Assembly (NCBI RefSeq): GCF_000169375.1
Contig: NZ_AAXY01000005.1
Coordinates: 231,692-295,691, forward strand
Reading direction: 5' to 3'
Length of the DNA: 64,000 nucleotides
Source of the DNA: Marinobacter sp. ELB17
GTDB lineage: Bacteria; Pseudomonadota; Gammaproteobacteria; Pseudomonadales; Oleiphilaceae
Part shown: positions 1 through 8,968 of the stretch, piece after piece
How the letters are laid out: each line of letters starts with the position of its first letter
Numbering within the stretch: position 1 is the first letter of the stretch
Notes under the pieces: generated by a model
What the model was told of the DNA's origin: nothing
Databases searched by the model: none
The model's input: only the letters and a program-made list of their open reading frames with translations
Program-made: the position numbers and the translations under genes

Positions 1-30
1 CAGATTCTGTCCCAGTCTGAAACCAGTGTC

Positions 31-489
31 GTGGCCAACAGCACCCCCTTCGTTCTGGGCAGCGCCCAGGGCATTGCCGCTTACGTAATTGCCGTGGTGA
101 TATTTGCCATTGCTGGTTTTATCACCGTTGCGGTCAACGCCAAACAACCGGCCGCTGCGCCCGCTAAAGCCGCTCAGCCCCGCGCACCTGCAGCGCCTCG
201 TCGTGCCCCTGTACCGGCTAAAAAAAGCGGTAACATGCACCACGATGACGATGACGACTTCGACGACAACACCCCTGAGGGCGACGAAGACGGCACCGTT
301 AAATGGTTCAACGTGAAAAAAGGCTTCGGCTTTATTGTTCGCGACAGCGGTGACGAAATCTTTGTTCACTTCCGCGCTATTCGTGGCAGTGGTCGCCGCG
401 TTTTGCGCCAGGGTCAGCTGGTGCGCTTCAGTGTGATTGACGCCGACAAAGGCCTGCAGGCCGATAACGTGTCAATTCTCAGCGAATAA
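31..489 (+). CDS. membrane-anchored cold-shock-domain protein
   Basis: Seen: a hydrophobic segment at about residues 15-35, an Ala/Pro-rich linker (about 38-65), an acidic stretch (HHDDDDDFDD, about 70-80) and a C-terminal cold-shock domain starting at DGTVKWFN. The nucleic-acid-binding motifs RNP1 (KGFGFI) and RNP2 (EIFVHF) are both present. Family knowledge: the domain is a small OB-fold that binds single-stranded nucleic acid; most Csp proteins are free 70-residue proteins. Inference: here the domain is tethered to the inner membrane and faces the cytoplasm. The start is a GTG, but the frame stays open to the left window edge (ten more codons), so the true start may lie outside the window. 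A strong terminator follows 32 bp after the stop. Confidence 0.8.
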   Translation: MANSTPFVLGSAQGIAAYVIAVVIFAIAGFITVAVNAKQPAAAPAKAAQPRAPAAPRRAPVPAKKSGNMHHDDDDDFDDNTPEGDEDGTVKWFNVKKGFGFIVRDSGDEIFVHFRAIRGSGRRVLRQGQLVRFSVIDADKGLQADNVSILSE

Positions 490-520
490 TCTACACAACG
501 TTTTCCTTCGCTGTTAGAAC

Positions 521-557
521 AAAAAAGGGATGGGGCCAAAAGCTCCATCCCTTTTTT
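521..557 (+). terminator. Rho-independent terminator of the cold-shock-domain gene
   Basis: Arms AAAAAAGGGATGG(G)GC and GCTCCATCCCTTTTTT surround a CAAAA loop and run into a T tract. The A-rich left arm also makes it usable on the minus strand, where the next gene ends nearby. Confidence 0.9.
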
Positions 558-602
558 TCTATTCTTTTACTACTTCACTCTTCTACTAATTTCACTCTTC
601 TA

Positions 603-977
603 TTAATTCCATATGGCCTGATACTCACCACGCTCATCAATTCGCCACCATCTTTCTTCAGTGGCGTCGTCGCCTTCGGCCCAATTGCCCGGACTGCAAC
701 GTAGTTCGCCACCAATGGCGCGCCAAGCACTGCGAGCGCAATCCAAATCGCTGTTCCAGGGCAGCGATGGGCCCTCAATCACCAGACACGTGAAGCGTTT
801 GCCAAAAGCACCCGGGTAGAGCGACAACGACAACGTGTGACCATTGTAACTGGCGTAACCTTTCACAAAGCCGGTTATGACCTCGTCATCCAGCGACACC
901 TGGCCTAATTGATCAGACAACCAGCGCGATACCGCCCCGGCTTCAAGGTCGCGTATATAAATTTCCAAATCCTGCAC
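603..977 (-). CDS. hypothetical protein, 124 aa
   Basis: I do not recognise the family. The protein is acidic, about 124 residues, with no signal peptide or membrane segment. It opens with an amphipathic stretch (MQDLEIYIRDLE) and has a tryptophan-rich C-terminal part (ERWWRIDERGEYQAIW). The chosen start is a GTG preceded by GGGAG about 9 bases upstream. It lies downstream of the Clp_N/AAA gene on the same strand (62 bp gap), so the two may be co-transcribed. Confidence 0.55.
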   Translation of the reverse strand: MQDLEIYIRDLEAGAVSRWLSDQLGQVSLDDEVITGFVKGYASYNGHTLSLSLYPGAFGKRFTCLVIEGPSLPWNSDLDCARSAWRAIGGELRCSPGNWAEGDDATEERWWRIDERGEYQAIWN

Positions 978-1039
978 CCAAACAATCTCCCAACAATTTT
1001 AGAAGTGATGACAAGGGTTCAACACCTACATCGTTGCGC

Positions 1040-2401
1040 CTAATGATGAACAGTGTGACCGCCCGCCGAATTCGCTGCAAGCCGACCGTTCAGCTCGGCC
1101 TGCAAATCAGCAACGCCCAGCTTTCGCAAGCTTCCGCGCGCATTACGCTGGTGCCACTCGCCTGCTGCGACCTGTTGTTGCCAAACCAGCTTTTCCAGCG
1201 CCAGGTCCGGCTCGCCAATACTGCTCTGGCGCGCATGGGCCACCAGGCGCTGACACTCCAGAGTTTGAATTTGTGCCGCTAGAGCGACGGATTCGCTGCT
1301 ACCACGCAAGGCAAACAGATTCAGGCGCGCAGCCGCGCGCTTAAACCACACCAGTAGCTTGCCCGGACAGCATTCAAACCGGTGGCGCTGCGCGACAGCG
1401 AAATCAATCGCCGCCGGCTCCAACTCTATATTCCACTGGCGCTCTATCGCCGGCTGATGGGCCACCAAAATAGCGTGGAGCTGGCCAGCGCCACAGGGCG
1501 GCAGCATCATGCTGGTCAGCGAGCGACCCAGGCACAGCTGTAGTTGATCAACATGCTGCACCTTGGCTTTCATGCGCTCATCAGCCAGCAGCAACATGGG
1601 CCCGCCCCAGGCAGCCAGCACATCGCCCACCACACTGCCAGGCCGGCCCACCAGCTGCAAAAGATCCTGCGGCGCCAGGCCGTCCATCACCAACAGAGGC
1701 CACCCTCCGCAGTGTTGAAGCGAGCGCAGCCTGTGCCGGGCGCCTTCCGCAACCGTCAGCACGTCTGACTCGCAGCGCAAATTCAGTCGCTTGTAGTCAA
1801 TACCCAGCAATGGCAATACACTTTCCAGCCAGCGGGTTTTACCACCGCCCCGAGGGCCTTTTACCCACAACAATGTTGCAGGGTTTGTGCTGATTTCTAC
1901 CGCTACGGTATGGGCAAGCTCAATCCAGTCCACCTGCGCCATCACCATGGGCACACCGGCAGCGTTAGACGCTGCCTTGATTGTTAGCTCGTCGACGCTG
2001 GGTGGCCAGGTCGACACCCGTTCCAACACCGCAACGTACGCTTTTTCCTGCAAGCGTTCTGTTTTGTGGGTAAGGGTTTGCAGCAGCACCGGCCAGTCTA
2101 ACCAGGGCGCGTTGTTCAACTCGCGCGCTCTGGCAAACCAATGCACCAGCTGGCTAGACAGTAAACCTTCCGCAGACACCCCGGTAACAATCGGCTGTTC
2201 GCACTGCACCGTGCGCGTCAACTCGTCAAGGTCGATACTGCAGGTTGTCAAAAAACGACTGAGGCTGTGGCAACTGTCGAGCAGCGCCAGCAAAAAATCT
2301 TCAACGGTAATCGCCGCTCCGCCGCGCTGTAATACCAGCGCGCGAGCATTCGCCAGCGCATTCTGGCATTGCGGTGCCAGGCATCCTTGCCAATCTTCCA
2401 T
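1040..2401 (-). CDS. Clp_N-domain protein with a single divergent AAA-type ATPase domain
   Basis: Seen: residues 9-120 resemble the double Clp repeat of ClpA/ClpB/ClpV (RGGAAITVEDFLLALLD is a typical Clp_N stretch). A Walker A motif GPRGGGKT lies at 182-189. The Walker B-like strand WPLLVMDG (Asp240) lacks the usual following Glu. At 453 residues it is about half a Clp/Hsp100 ATPase (roughly 850) and carries only one nucleotide-binding module. Inference: either a ClpV-like accessory factor or a Clp adaptor with weak or no hydrolysis. The VgrG island 8-20 kb away is suggestive, but the two are not in one operon. Start: ATG behind AAGGAGA. Confidence 0.6.
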   Translation of the reverse strand: MEDWQGCLAPQCQNALANARALVLQRGGAAITVEDFLLALLDSCHSLSRFLTTCSIDLDELTRTVQCEQPIVTGVSAEGLLSSQLVHWFARARELNNAPWLDWPVLLQTLTHKTERLQEKAYVAVLERVSTWPPSVDELTIKAASNAAGVPMVMAQVDWIELAHTVAVEISTNPATLLWVKGPRGGGKTRWLESVLPLLGIDYKRLNLRCESDVLTVAEGARHRLRSLQHCGGWPLLVMDGLAPQDLLQLVGRPGSVVGDVLAAWGGPMLLLADERMKAKVQHVDQLQLCLGRSLTSMMLPPCGAGQLHAILVAHQPAIERQWNIELEPAAIDFAVAQRHRFECCPGKLLVWFKRAAARLNLFALRGSSESVALAAQIQTLECQRLVAHARQSSIGEPDLALEKLVWQQQVAAGEWHQRNARGSLRKLGVADLQAELNGRLAANSAGGHTVHH

Positions 2402-2461
2402 TCTGACTCTCCTTGTATGCCAAGCGCAGGATTTCCTTTCCCGCGCTGATTATTGTGCCCA

Positions 2462-2902
2462 TTACCAGCTGCCGCTGTTTTCCATACTGGCCCAGGGTTC
2501 ACGGGGTGCAAGCGCCTCACCCTTCTGCAGCAGCTCAATAGAAATACCGTCGGGCGAGCGCACGAACGCCATATAGCCGTCACGGGGCGGGCGATTAATG
2601 GTGACGCCGCCGGTTTGCAGGTGCTCGCACAACTGATAAATGTCGTCGACCCGATAGGCCAGATGACCGAAGTTTCGGCCGCCGCTGTACTCTTCCGGGT
2701 CCCAATTATAGGTCAGTTCCAACGACGGTGCGCGATCGGCTTTCACTCGCTCTTCGTCGTCTCGCGAAGCGAGAAATACCAGGGTAAAACGGCCTTTTTC
2801 GCTGTCTTTTCGACTGACCTCTTTCATTCCCAGCAAGTCACAGAAAAAATGCAGAGTGTCATCCAGATTGCTCACCCGGATCATCGTGTGAAGGTATTGC
2901 AT
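2462..2902 (-). CDS. gloA: lactoylglutathione lyase (glyoxalase I)
   Basis: Converts the hemithioacetal of methylglyoxal and glutathione to S-D-lactoylglutathione in the cytoplasm. The protein is 146 residues, slightly longer than E. coli GloA (135), with the vicinal-oxygen-chelate fold pattern. All four metal ligands can be placed: His5 (YLHTMIRV), Glu62 (SLELTYNW), His80 (FGHLAYRV) and Glu123 (ISIELLQKG). It is divergent from the DUF1853 gene and upstream of the Clp_N gene, with 60 bp between them. Nothing in the sequence shows its regulation. Confidence 0.9.
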   Translation of the reverse strand: MQYLHTMIRVSNLDDTLHFFCDLLGMKEVSRKDSEKGRFTLVFLASRDDEERVKADRAPSLELTYNWDPEEYSGGRNFGHLAYRVDDIYQLCEHLQTGGVTINRPPRDGYMAFVRSPDGISIELLQKGEALAPREPWASMENSGSW

Positions 2903-3013
2903 ACTTTCTCCCGTTCTTTTCTATTGCTTAATGCAGCAAGTCTTCTCGGTTCGGCGGCCGCCCCCAGAACACTCGCACCTTTATTAACGAACAGTTTACG
3001 GTATTCTGGGCGA

Positions 3014-3910
3014 ATGGATGTAAACCTCGTCTCTCCTTTAATCAACACTTACCGAACGCCGGCCATCAGACATCTCGCATGGCTGTGCCAAACCCCGCAG
3101 CTGATGCGCTCGCCAATCACCTTTGCACCGGCACAGTATCTGCCCTCGGGCTATACCGATATTCTTAAAGCCTGGGATCAGGAAACAGAAACTGCACCAC
3201 CCATGCTGTTTGAACCACCACAGCGCAGATTAGGCTTCTATTTCGAGCGGCTGTATCAGGTTTTGCTGGAAGACTTGCTCGGCTGGCCCATTCTGCTAAA
3301 AAACCAGCAGATCCAATCACGCGGGCGCACCCTTGGCGAACTGGATTTCGTGGTGGACAACCGGACAAACAACCGCATTGAACACCACGAGATCGCTATC
3401 AAGTTCTATCTCGGCGTTTCAGAACTCACCGGCTCAACACTCTGGTACGGCCCCAACGCTCATGACCGGCTGGACATGAAAACAACCAGCCTGCTGGAAC
3501 AACAGAGCCGCCGCACACTGCTACCGGAAACTCTTGCCCTGCTCGCAGAATCCCATATAACAGGCCCGCTGACTCCGCGAATATTTATGCCGGGGTATCT
3601 TTTCTATCCAGACGACCAACTCGTGGTAACCCCGGATTATGTTCCGGCGGACCATTTGCGCGGGCGCTGGATGTACGCCCATGACGCAAAAGCCCTGAAC
3701 ACGTCACATTGGGTTGTACTCAACAAACCTCACTGGATTGGCAACTGGTTTCAAAGCGAACAGCCGGATATCGGACATGTTCTGGAAGCACTGGAACGTG
3801 TGGAAAGCAAAGTAGTTCCGCAGCTGTTCGCCATAATGCGGCCAGATCACGAAACGGGAAACTGGCTGGAAGCAGACCGGGTGTTTGTTGTCCCGGAAAC
3901 CTGGCCGTGA
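3014..3910 (+). CDS. DUF1853 family protein
   Basis: The 298-residue product matches the DUF1853 pattern: an N-terminal Leu-Trp-rich helix region, FYFERLYQVLLEDLLGW, then GRTLGELDFVV followed by HHEIAIKFYLG. The E/D-x-D ... E-x-K arrangement (GELDFVV, EIAIKF) resembles a PD-(D/E)xK nuclease core, which is an inference only; the family has no established function. The reading frame is open much further upstream, but that part overlaps gloA on the other strand. The ATG at 3014 gives the usual family length, so I chose it. Confidence 0.75.
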   Translation: MDVNLVSPLINTYRTPAIRHLAWLCQTPQLMRSPITFAPAQYLPSGYTDILKAWDQETETAPPMLFEPPQRRLGFYFERLYQVLLEDLLGWPILLKNQQIQSRGRTLGELDFVVDNRTNNRIEHHEIAIKFYLGVSELTGSTLWYGPNAHDRLDMKTTSLLEQQSRRTLLPETLALLAESHITGPLTPRIFMPGYLFYPDDQLVVTPDYVPADHLRGRWMYAHDAKALNTSHWVVLNKPHWIGNWFQSEQPDIGHVLEALERVESKVVPQLFAIMRPDHETGNWLEADRVFVVPETWP

Positions 3911-3949
3911 ATGGCGGCACTCTCTGGCGAGAACTCGATATTCACTGCT

Positions 3950-5119
3950 TCAAAAGAGTGCTTCTGACAGTAACGCCTTATATATCGGCTTCAATGCGCC
4001 GAGGCTGAAACGTTGTACATCTGGCACTGTTAATCGGTCACCATGGCCATCCACAGCCTGCTTTTCAATCAACGCCGCTGCATGAGCCGCCTCGGCCGGA
4101 ATATCGTCGCCACAGTCCGGATACAAGTATGCCGGTGCAAACAACTCGGGGTAAACTTCCCTTGCCGGCACAATGGGCACACAGCCAGCGGCCACCGCCT
4201 CAAGCACCGCCAGTCCCTGAAACTCATGTAACGCGGTTGAAAGAATTACGTCCGCACTCCCCAGCCATTCGTAGTACTCGCTTCGGCTCGATGCATACCC
4301 AAACTGCACGAGTCGATGAGCAAACTGCTGTTGGATAGTCGTCATGGCTTCGGGGACTTTGCGGAAACTTTCACCAAGGACACAGACCTGAAAAGTCACC
4401 GCTCTGCGCTCAAGTTCCTGCAGAATCGCGAGCAGCTGGTCAGGACCCTTGTCGTATTCCCAGCGCGCCGCCCACACAATTCTTAGGGGTAATGCACCAG
4501 GCCCGGGCTCAAGGCCATTGCGCCATAAACGCTCGCCCGCCTCAGGACTCTGGCGCTCCGCTTCAATGAGGAACACATGGTCATCAATGGGGACCGGCAG
4601 AACCCGGGATTTCGCGGAAATGAGTTCGAGGGTTCCCTCCGGGATACCATCGGGCAATCGCCGGAAGAGTTGCTCAACACCCTCAAGAAAGCTACGCCGG
4701 TTCCAATCGCTGTTGAACAGCACGGCATCGGCAGCAATAGCGCTGTATAGGTTCACCATTTGAGGATCAATGCTATTGTGTTGCCCATCGGATGCCGGAT
4801 AGGCAAACTGGTTTTCATGCATATAGAGCAACGCTGGCGTATGGGCCAGGTTCGGATGAAAACCCCGGACTGACGCCAGGTCGACCATGGACGTCACTAA
4901 CAGCAGGTCCCAACGCTCCTTCAACAGCGGCTCGCTCAGCCAGGTCAGCGCGTTACCTCGAATCCGCCAGCGGAAAAATCTCGGCGACAGGGCAAGCACA
5001 TGCCATTCGAACGCCGGCTGGCTGAGCACCAACTGCTCGCGCCAGCGACGATGGCTGCCCGCGTCATAGGCCGAAAGCAGGAGTATTCTGGGTTGTCGAA
5101 GGGCAAGCGTTTTGAGCAT
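3950..5119 (-). CDS. glycosyltransferase of the tRNA-queuosine alpha-mannosyltransferase (DUF3524/GTDC1) type
   Basis: Seen: an N-terminal domain beginning RILLLSAYDAGSH and containing the family hallmark MHENQFAYP, then a GT4-type C-terminal domain (RIVWAARWEYDKGPD; ALHEFQGLAVLEAVAAGC). Length 389 residues, usual for the family. Family knowledge: animal and bacterial members mannosylate queuosine in tRNA-Asp. It is the last gene of the glucosylglycerate operon, 14 bp after the GH13_18 gene. I chose the ATG at 5119 over a TTG eight codons upstream because the latter would overlap the preceding gene. A role in glycosylating another acceptor is possible given its neighbours. Confidence 0.75.
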   Translation of the reverse strand: MLKTLALRQPRILLLSAYDAGSHRRWREQLVLSQPAFEWHVLALSPRFFRWRIRGNALTWLSEPLLKERWDLLLVTSMVDLASVRGFHPNLAHTPALLYMHENQFAYPASDGQHNSIDPQMVNLYSAIAADAVLFNSDWNRRSFLEGVEQLFRRLPDGIPEGTLELISAKSRVLPVPIDDHVFLIEAERQSPEAGERLWRNGLEPGPGALPLRIVWAARWEYDKGPDQLLAILQELERRAVTFQVCVLGESFRKVPEAMTTIQQQFAHRLVQFGYASSRSEYYEWLGSADVILSTALHEFQGLAVLEAVAAGCVPIVPAREVYPELFAPAYLYPDCGDDIPAEAAHAAALIEKQAVDGHGDRLTVPDVQRFSLGALKPIYKALLSEALF

Positions 5120-5133
5120 GAAGGCATTCTGCC

Positions 5134-6864
5134 CTACTTGCAATTAGACAACCAGACACTCTGATAGGGCTTCAGTGTGATACTGCCCGACAGGTTCTCT
5201 ATGGCCATACCCGAGATCAAGTCACACCAATGATCTGTGCCAATCAGGTTGATATCACTAAGCGCCACCTGCTGTATCTCGTCACTGATATTGTGAATGC
5301 AGAAAATAGACTGATCCCGCCGCATACTTTGGCGCCAGAAGCCGAACAGCTGTAGCCCAAGGTGCAAGGTAAACTGGGTCGCATTGGGATGAAACGCCGC
5401 TTGCCCGCGGCGAATCGCAATCAAGCGTTTCAGTTCGTGACAGACTTTGCTGTGGTGGCTCAGCGGGTTATCCAGCTCCCGTTCCAGATCGCCAAGCTGC
5501 CACTGGCTGCGATTGATGGAACGCAAACGGCTGGTATGTTCAACCCGCTCGGTATCGTTTTCCGTCGCCAGCAAACTGTGTATGTAAAAAGCGGGTATGC
5601 CCTCCAAAGCGAGCATCACCGTGTGCGCACAAATAAATCTCTGTAGCTGCCAATGGTCCGCACCGTTCCCGGCGGTACCCTTTAACGCATCGTACAGGGC
5701 AATGTTCACTTCGTAGGGCTGGTCCCGGCCGTCGGGCGTGCGCCGGTAGGACACATTCCCGCCGAACGAGTTCATGGTATTGATAAGCCGTTGCCTTTCC
5801 TCCTCGGTTAGCAAGCCGTCTGTGGGGCGCATGCCAATCCCGTCGTGGGACGCAATGAAGTTGAGGTAGGTGGTGCCCATCTGCGCCGGTGGCATGCTCA
5901 TCAGCCAGGTTTTCAGATGTTTGCAGTCACCTGTTACCAGCGTATTGATCAGTAGCGGCGGTAACGAAAAATTATAGATTGCATGAGCTTCGTTGGCGTT
6001 GCCGAAATAGGTGAGATTCTCGCGATTGGGAACATTGGTTTCCGTAATCACCATCGCATCCGGGCTATGGTGCTCCATCAGCAAACGCAAAATCTTGATC
6101 AGTTCGTGGGTCTGTTGCAGGTGAATGCAGGGCGTACCGGGCTCTTTCCACAGGAAAGCGACGGCGTCCAGCCGAAAGATAACAACGCCGCGTTCAAGGT
6201 AATAACAGATAATGGCCGCAAACTCGATCAGAACCTGCGGGTTGGCAAAGTTAAGGTCGACTTGATCCTCGCTAAAAGTGCACCACACATAACGCTCACC
6301 ATCGTCCGTCTGAACCGGCGTGAGTACCGGTGATGTGCGCGGCCTGACCACGGCGCTCAAATCGTCGCTGGGGTTTCCCTCAAAGAAATAGTCCTTACCA
6401 GGGTCTATTCGCTTACGGAAATTTTCAAACCAACGACTGCGGGCTGACATATGGTTGACCACCAGGTCTGCCATCAGTTTGAAGTCCTGTGCGATGGCCT
6501 CAACGTCCTCCCACCCACCGTGGGACTCGTTGACCACAAGGTAATCCATTACCGAGAAACCGTCATCGGAACTGTAAGGAAAGAAGGGCAGGATGTGGAC
6601 GGCGGAAATGCTGTCAGAAAAGTGTCGATTCAGGAACTGGTGCAATGTCGCTAACGGTTTTCCCTCTCCCTGCTGCACGGTATCCGCATAGGTAATAAGC
6701 ACCACATCCGATTCACTCCAGTGGCTCTGGTGCGCCGGCGGCGGAGGCTGATCCGGGCGCAACCCCATCGTTGTCAGTAGCTGCCCAGCAAGAAAGTCAC
6801 AATCCAGCGCCGGATAAACAGCCTCAAGCATGCTAACCAGCTTGGATTTTAACACCTGGCTCAT
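5134..6864 (-). CDS. GH13_18 glycoside phosphorylase, probably glucosylglycerate phosphorylase
   Basis: A 576-residue sucrose-phosphorylase-family protein. Catalytic residues visible: nucleophile Asp233 (VIFRLDAVAF), acid/base Glu275 (MVITETNVPN) and transition-state Asp341 (FIASHDGIGM). Family knowledge: GH13_18 includes phosphorylases for sucrose, glucosylglycerol and 2-O-alpha-glucosylglycerate; they release alpha-glucose 1-phosphate reversibly. The two genes directly upstream make glucosyl-3-phosphoglycerate and dephosphorylate it, so glucosylglycerate is the best substrate guess and the enzyme would recycle the osmolyte. Glucosylglycerol is the main alternative, since that activity is described from a Marinobacter enzyme. 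Start codon overlaps the gpgS stop by 4 bp (ATGA), indicating translational coupling. Confidence 0.85.
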   Translation of the reverse strand: MSQVLKSKLVSMLEAVYPALDCDFLAGQLLTTMGLRPDQPPPPAHQSHWSESDVVLITYADTVQQGEGKPLATLHQFLNRHFSDSISAVHILPFFPYSSDDGFSVMDYLVVNESHGGWEDVEAIAQDFKLMADLVVNHMSARSRWFENFRKRIDPGKDYFFEGNPSDDLSAVVRPRTSPVLTPVQTDDGERYVWCTFSEDQVDLNFANPQVLIEFAAIICYYLERGVVIFRLDAVAFLWKEPGTPCIHLQQTHELIKILRLLMEHHSPDAMVITETNVPNRENLTYFGNANEAHAIYNFSLPPLLINTLVTGDCKHLKTWLMSMPPAQMGTTYLNFIASHDGIGMRPTDGLLTEEERQRLINTMNSFGGNVSYRRTPDGRDQPYEVNIALYDALKGTAGNGADHWQLQRFICAHTVMLALEGIPAFYIHSLLATENDTERVEHTSRLRSINRSQWQLGDLERELDNPLSHHSKVCHELKRLIAIRRGQAAFHPNATQFTLHLGLQLFGFWRQSMRRDQSIFCIHNISDEIQQVALSDINLIGTDHWCDLISGMAIENLSGSITLKPYQSVWLSNCK

Positions 6865-8084
6865 GGCCGATATTCCTCATTGTCCAGATCCACGGCCTCG
6901 AGCAGCTGCTCCTTGATATCGGGAATGGCACTGGCGACCCGGTTCCAGCTTGGAATAAAGGGCGTATCCATAGGATTGTCTAAAAAGTAGGCGCCCGCGC
7001 GCATAACATTCTGAGCAAACAGCTCAACAGCCTTCTCTTCCTTGTGACGGTCAAACGTCAGGCCGTTGATAACGGCGTCGCTCTGGTAGGTCTCCACAAA
7101 ATCCAGCGCAATGCGGAAATAGCTTGCTTTGATGGTGCGGAATTTCTCACTGGAAAAAATCTCGCCGTTGGTGGCTAATTTTCGAAACAGCGCCTTGGCG
7201 ATATCCAGGCTCATTTTGGACAAGCCAGCACTGGCGTCTTCCGGCGAGAGTTCCTGATGCTTATGATCGTACACATCAGCAATATCCACCTGACACAACC
7301 GGTTGGTGGCGTAATTCCGCTTCATTTCCGATAGCACCCCAATCTCCAGCCCCCAGTCGCTTGGAATCCGAAGGTCGTTGATCACATCGGTACGGAATGA
7401 AAACTCCCCGGCCAGTGGGTAACGGTAACTGTCCAGATAATCCAGAAATTCGTTCGGGCCACACACTTTCTTCAGCGCACGGATCAGCGGGGTCACCAGC
7501 AGACGGCTGACTCGCCCGTTCATCTTCCCGTCCGCGACCCGTGCGTAATAGCCTTTGCAGAACATATAGTTAAAGCCAGGATTCGCCACGGGGTAAATCA
7601 GACGCGCCACCAAATCCCGCGAATAGGTGAGGATGTCACAATCGTGCAGCGCAACCGACTTGCTCACGCCGGAGGCCAACACATAGCCGAAGCAGTACCA
7701 GACATTGCGGCCCTTACCCATTTCCGTCGGCGCCAAACCCTGTTCACAAAGCTTCAGATCAATACCACGAAGGCGCGGGCCATCGTTCCACAGCACTTTG
7801 AAATTCTGTGGCAAATCAGAAAAGTACTCGAGAGCGTGGCGGTACTGCTTTTCATTGGCCCGGTCCAGGCCGATAACGATCTGGTCCAGATACGGCACTT
7901 TGGTGAGTTCGTGCACAATGTTTTTCAACGCCGGTCCTTCCAGTTCGGAATAGAGCGACGGCAACACCAGCGCCATAGGCCGGGACTTGCGAAAGGTCAT
8001 CAGCTCGGCTTCCAGATCCTCTACCGGCCGGCGAACAAGATTATGCAGCGTGGTGATAATGCCGTTCTGATAAAAGTCACCCAT
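6861..8084 (-). CDS. gpgS: glucosyl-3-phosphoglycerate synthase
   Basis: Retaining GT81-type enzyme that joins glucose from a nucleotide-sugar donor to 3-phosphoglycerate, the first step of glucosylglycerate synthesis. Seen: 407 residues; an N-terminal Rossmann-like domain (PMALVLPSLYSELEG), the acceptor/donor loop EMGKGRNVWY, and the metal-binding DxD as ALHDCDIL (Asp148, Asp150). The segment PLAGEFSFRTDV and GLEIGVLSEM are typical of the family. Strong ribosome site AAAGGAGG 6 bases before the ATG. It sits between gpgP (20 bp gap) and the phosphorylase gene (4 bp overlap), one operon for making and reclaiming the compatible solute. Confidence 0.9.
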   Translation of the reverse strand: MGDFYQNGIITTLHNLVRRPVEDLEAELMTFRKSRPMALVLPSLYSELEGPALKNIVHELTKVPYLDQIVIGLDRANEKQYRHALEYFSDLPQNFKVLWNDGPRLRGIDLKLCEQGLAPTEMGKGRNVWYCFGYVLASGVSKSVALHDCDILTYSRDLVARLIYPVANPGFNYMFCKGYYARVADGKMNGRVSRLLVTPLIRALKKVCGPNEFLDYLDSYRYPLAGEFSFRTDVINDLRIPSDWGLEIGVLSEMKRNYATNRLCQVDIADVYDHKHQELSPEDASAGLSKMSLDIAKALFRKLATNGEIFSSEKFRTIKASYFRIALDFVETYQSDAVINGLTFDRHKEEKAVELFAQNVMRAGAYFLDNPMDTPFIPSWNRVASAIPDIKEQLLEAVDLDNEEYRP

Positions 8085-8104
8085 GGCAGACCTCCTTTGC
8101 AGTG

Positions 8105-8920
8105 CTAGTATCCGTACTCAAACAGAAGATTGAGTACGCACTCGTTCCAACCCTCAGGGCCGGGCTTGAGGGAGCGCATCGCATGCTTTTCGGAAGGCAA
8201 CTGCACCTCGTCGCTATTTACCCCGCGAATGACGACCGGGATGTCTGCGGCCTCCAGCATTTGCTGATCGTTGGGGCTGTCGCCCAAGGCAATGGCCGTT
8301 ATTGGCTGGTCACCATACTGCTTCTGGTATTGCTCTCTGTATTTGTCCAGCAAAAAACGGGCCCCATCGGCCTTATCAAAAATGCCCATGGCATGATAGA
8401 ACCGACCGCCTTTTACCAGGCGCAGGTTTTCAGCACGCAAGGCTGCGTCAAAACGTAACCGTTCGTCCTCGCTGCCTTCCCACAGCAGCGGTTCGGTTCC
8501 TTCGCGCTCCCTGGCCCGTGCGGCTGAAGCAGGGTCCAGCCCCGTCAATTGCGCCAGCTCTTCATCAGACATATCCACAAAACTACGAAAACGTGCGCCA
8601 CCGGCCCTTTGCCCGGCCAGCACCTTTAAAACCTCTGCTCTGGATGCCCCAAAACGGACGATTTGCTCACTGTGGTTGCCGAAAGTATCCGCTGGGATAA
8701 CAACGGCTGCACCGTTTTCAACAACGAAAGGGTCGGTGTTTTCCAGTTGCTGACGTAATTCACGGATTTCCGCAGCGGTTTTACTGGAGTTCAGTATCAG
8801 TGGGATACCAGCCGCTGCGACCCGCTTCAACGCTGGCAATGCCTCTTGCCAGCAATGGCGGTCATAGTTGAGCAGGGTTCCATCAAGATCAGAAAATATA
8901 ATCAGGCGCGGCCTGGTCAC
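8105..8920 (-). CDS. gpgP: HAD-family glucosyl-3-phosphoglycerate (or mannosyl-3-phosphoglycerate) phosphatase
   Basis: HAD-IIB phosphatase removing the phosphate from glucosyl-3-phosphoglycerate to give glucosylglycerate. All HAD motifs are visible: DLDGT (nucleophile Asp11 and acid/base Asp13), LILNSSKT, the Lys of LVKGGRFYH, and ALGDSPNDQQML. Length 271 residues from the GTG at 8920. I prefer this GTG because AAGGAG lies 6 bases upstream, while an ATG 16 codons earlier has no such site and adds a non-conserved tail. First gene of the four-gene operon. The mannosyl substrate is also handled by this family, but the linked gpgS argues for the glucosyl form. Confidence 0.88.
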   Translation of the reverse strand: MTRPRLIIFSDLDGTLLNYDRHCWQEALPALKRVAAAGIPLILNSSKTAAEIRELRQQLENTDPFVVENGAAVVIPADTFGNHSEQIVRFGASRAEVLKVLAGQRAGGARFRSFVDMSDEELAQLTGLDPASAARAREREGTEPLLWEGSEDERLRFDAALRAENLRLVKGGRFYHAMGIFDKADGARFLLDKYREQYQKQYGDQPITAIALGDSPNDQQMLEAADIPVVIRGVNSDEVQLPSEKHAMRSLKPGPEGWNECVLNLLFEYGY

Positions 8921-8968
8921 GGCAGACTCCTTGGGCGTTAAGCCTAAAAGTGAGGGCGACGCCCTCAT

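Noticed and set aside
1040..2401. Call as canonical T6SS ClpV (TssH)
   Set aside because: Too short, a single AAA module and altered Walker B; no T6SS core genes beside it.
2453..3013. Long open frame ahead of the DUF1853 start
   Set aside because: It is antisense to gloA, has no family similarity, and the ATG at 3014 gives the normal DUF1853 length.
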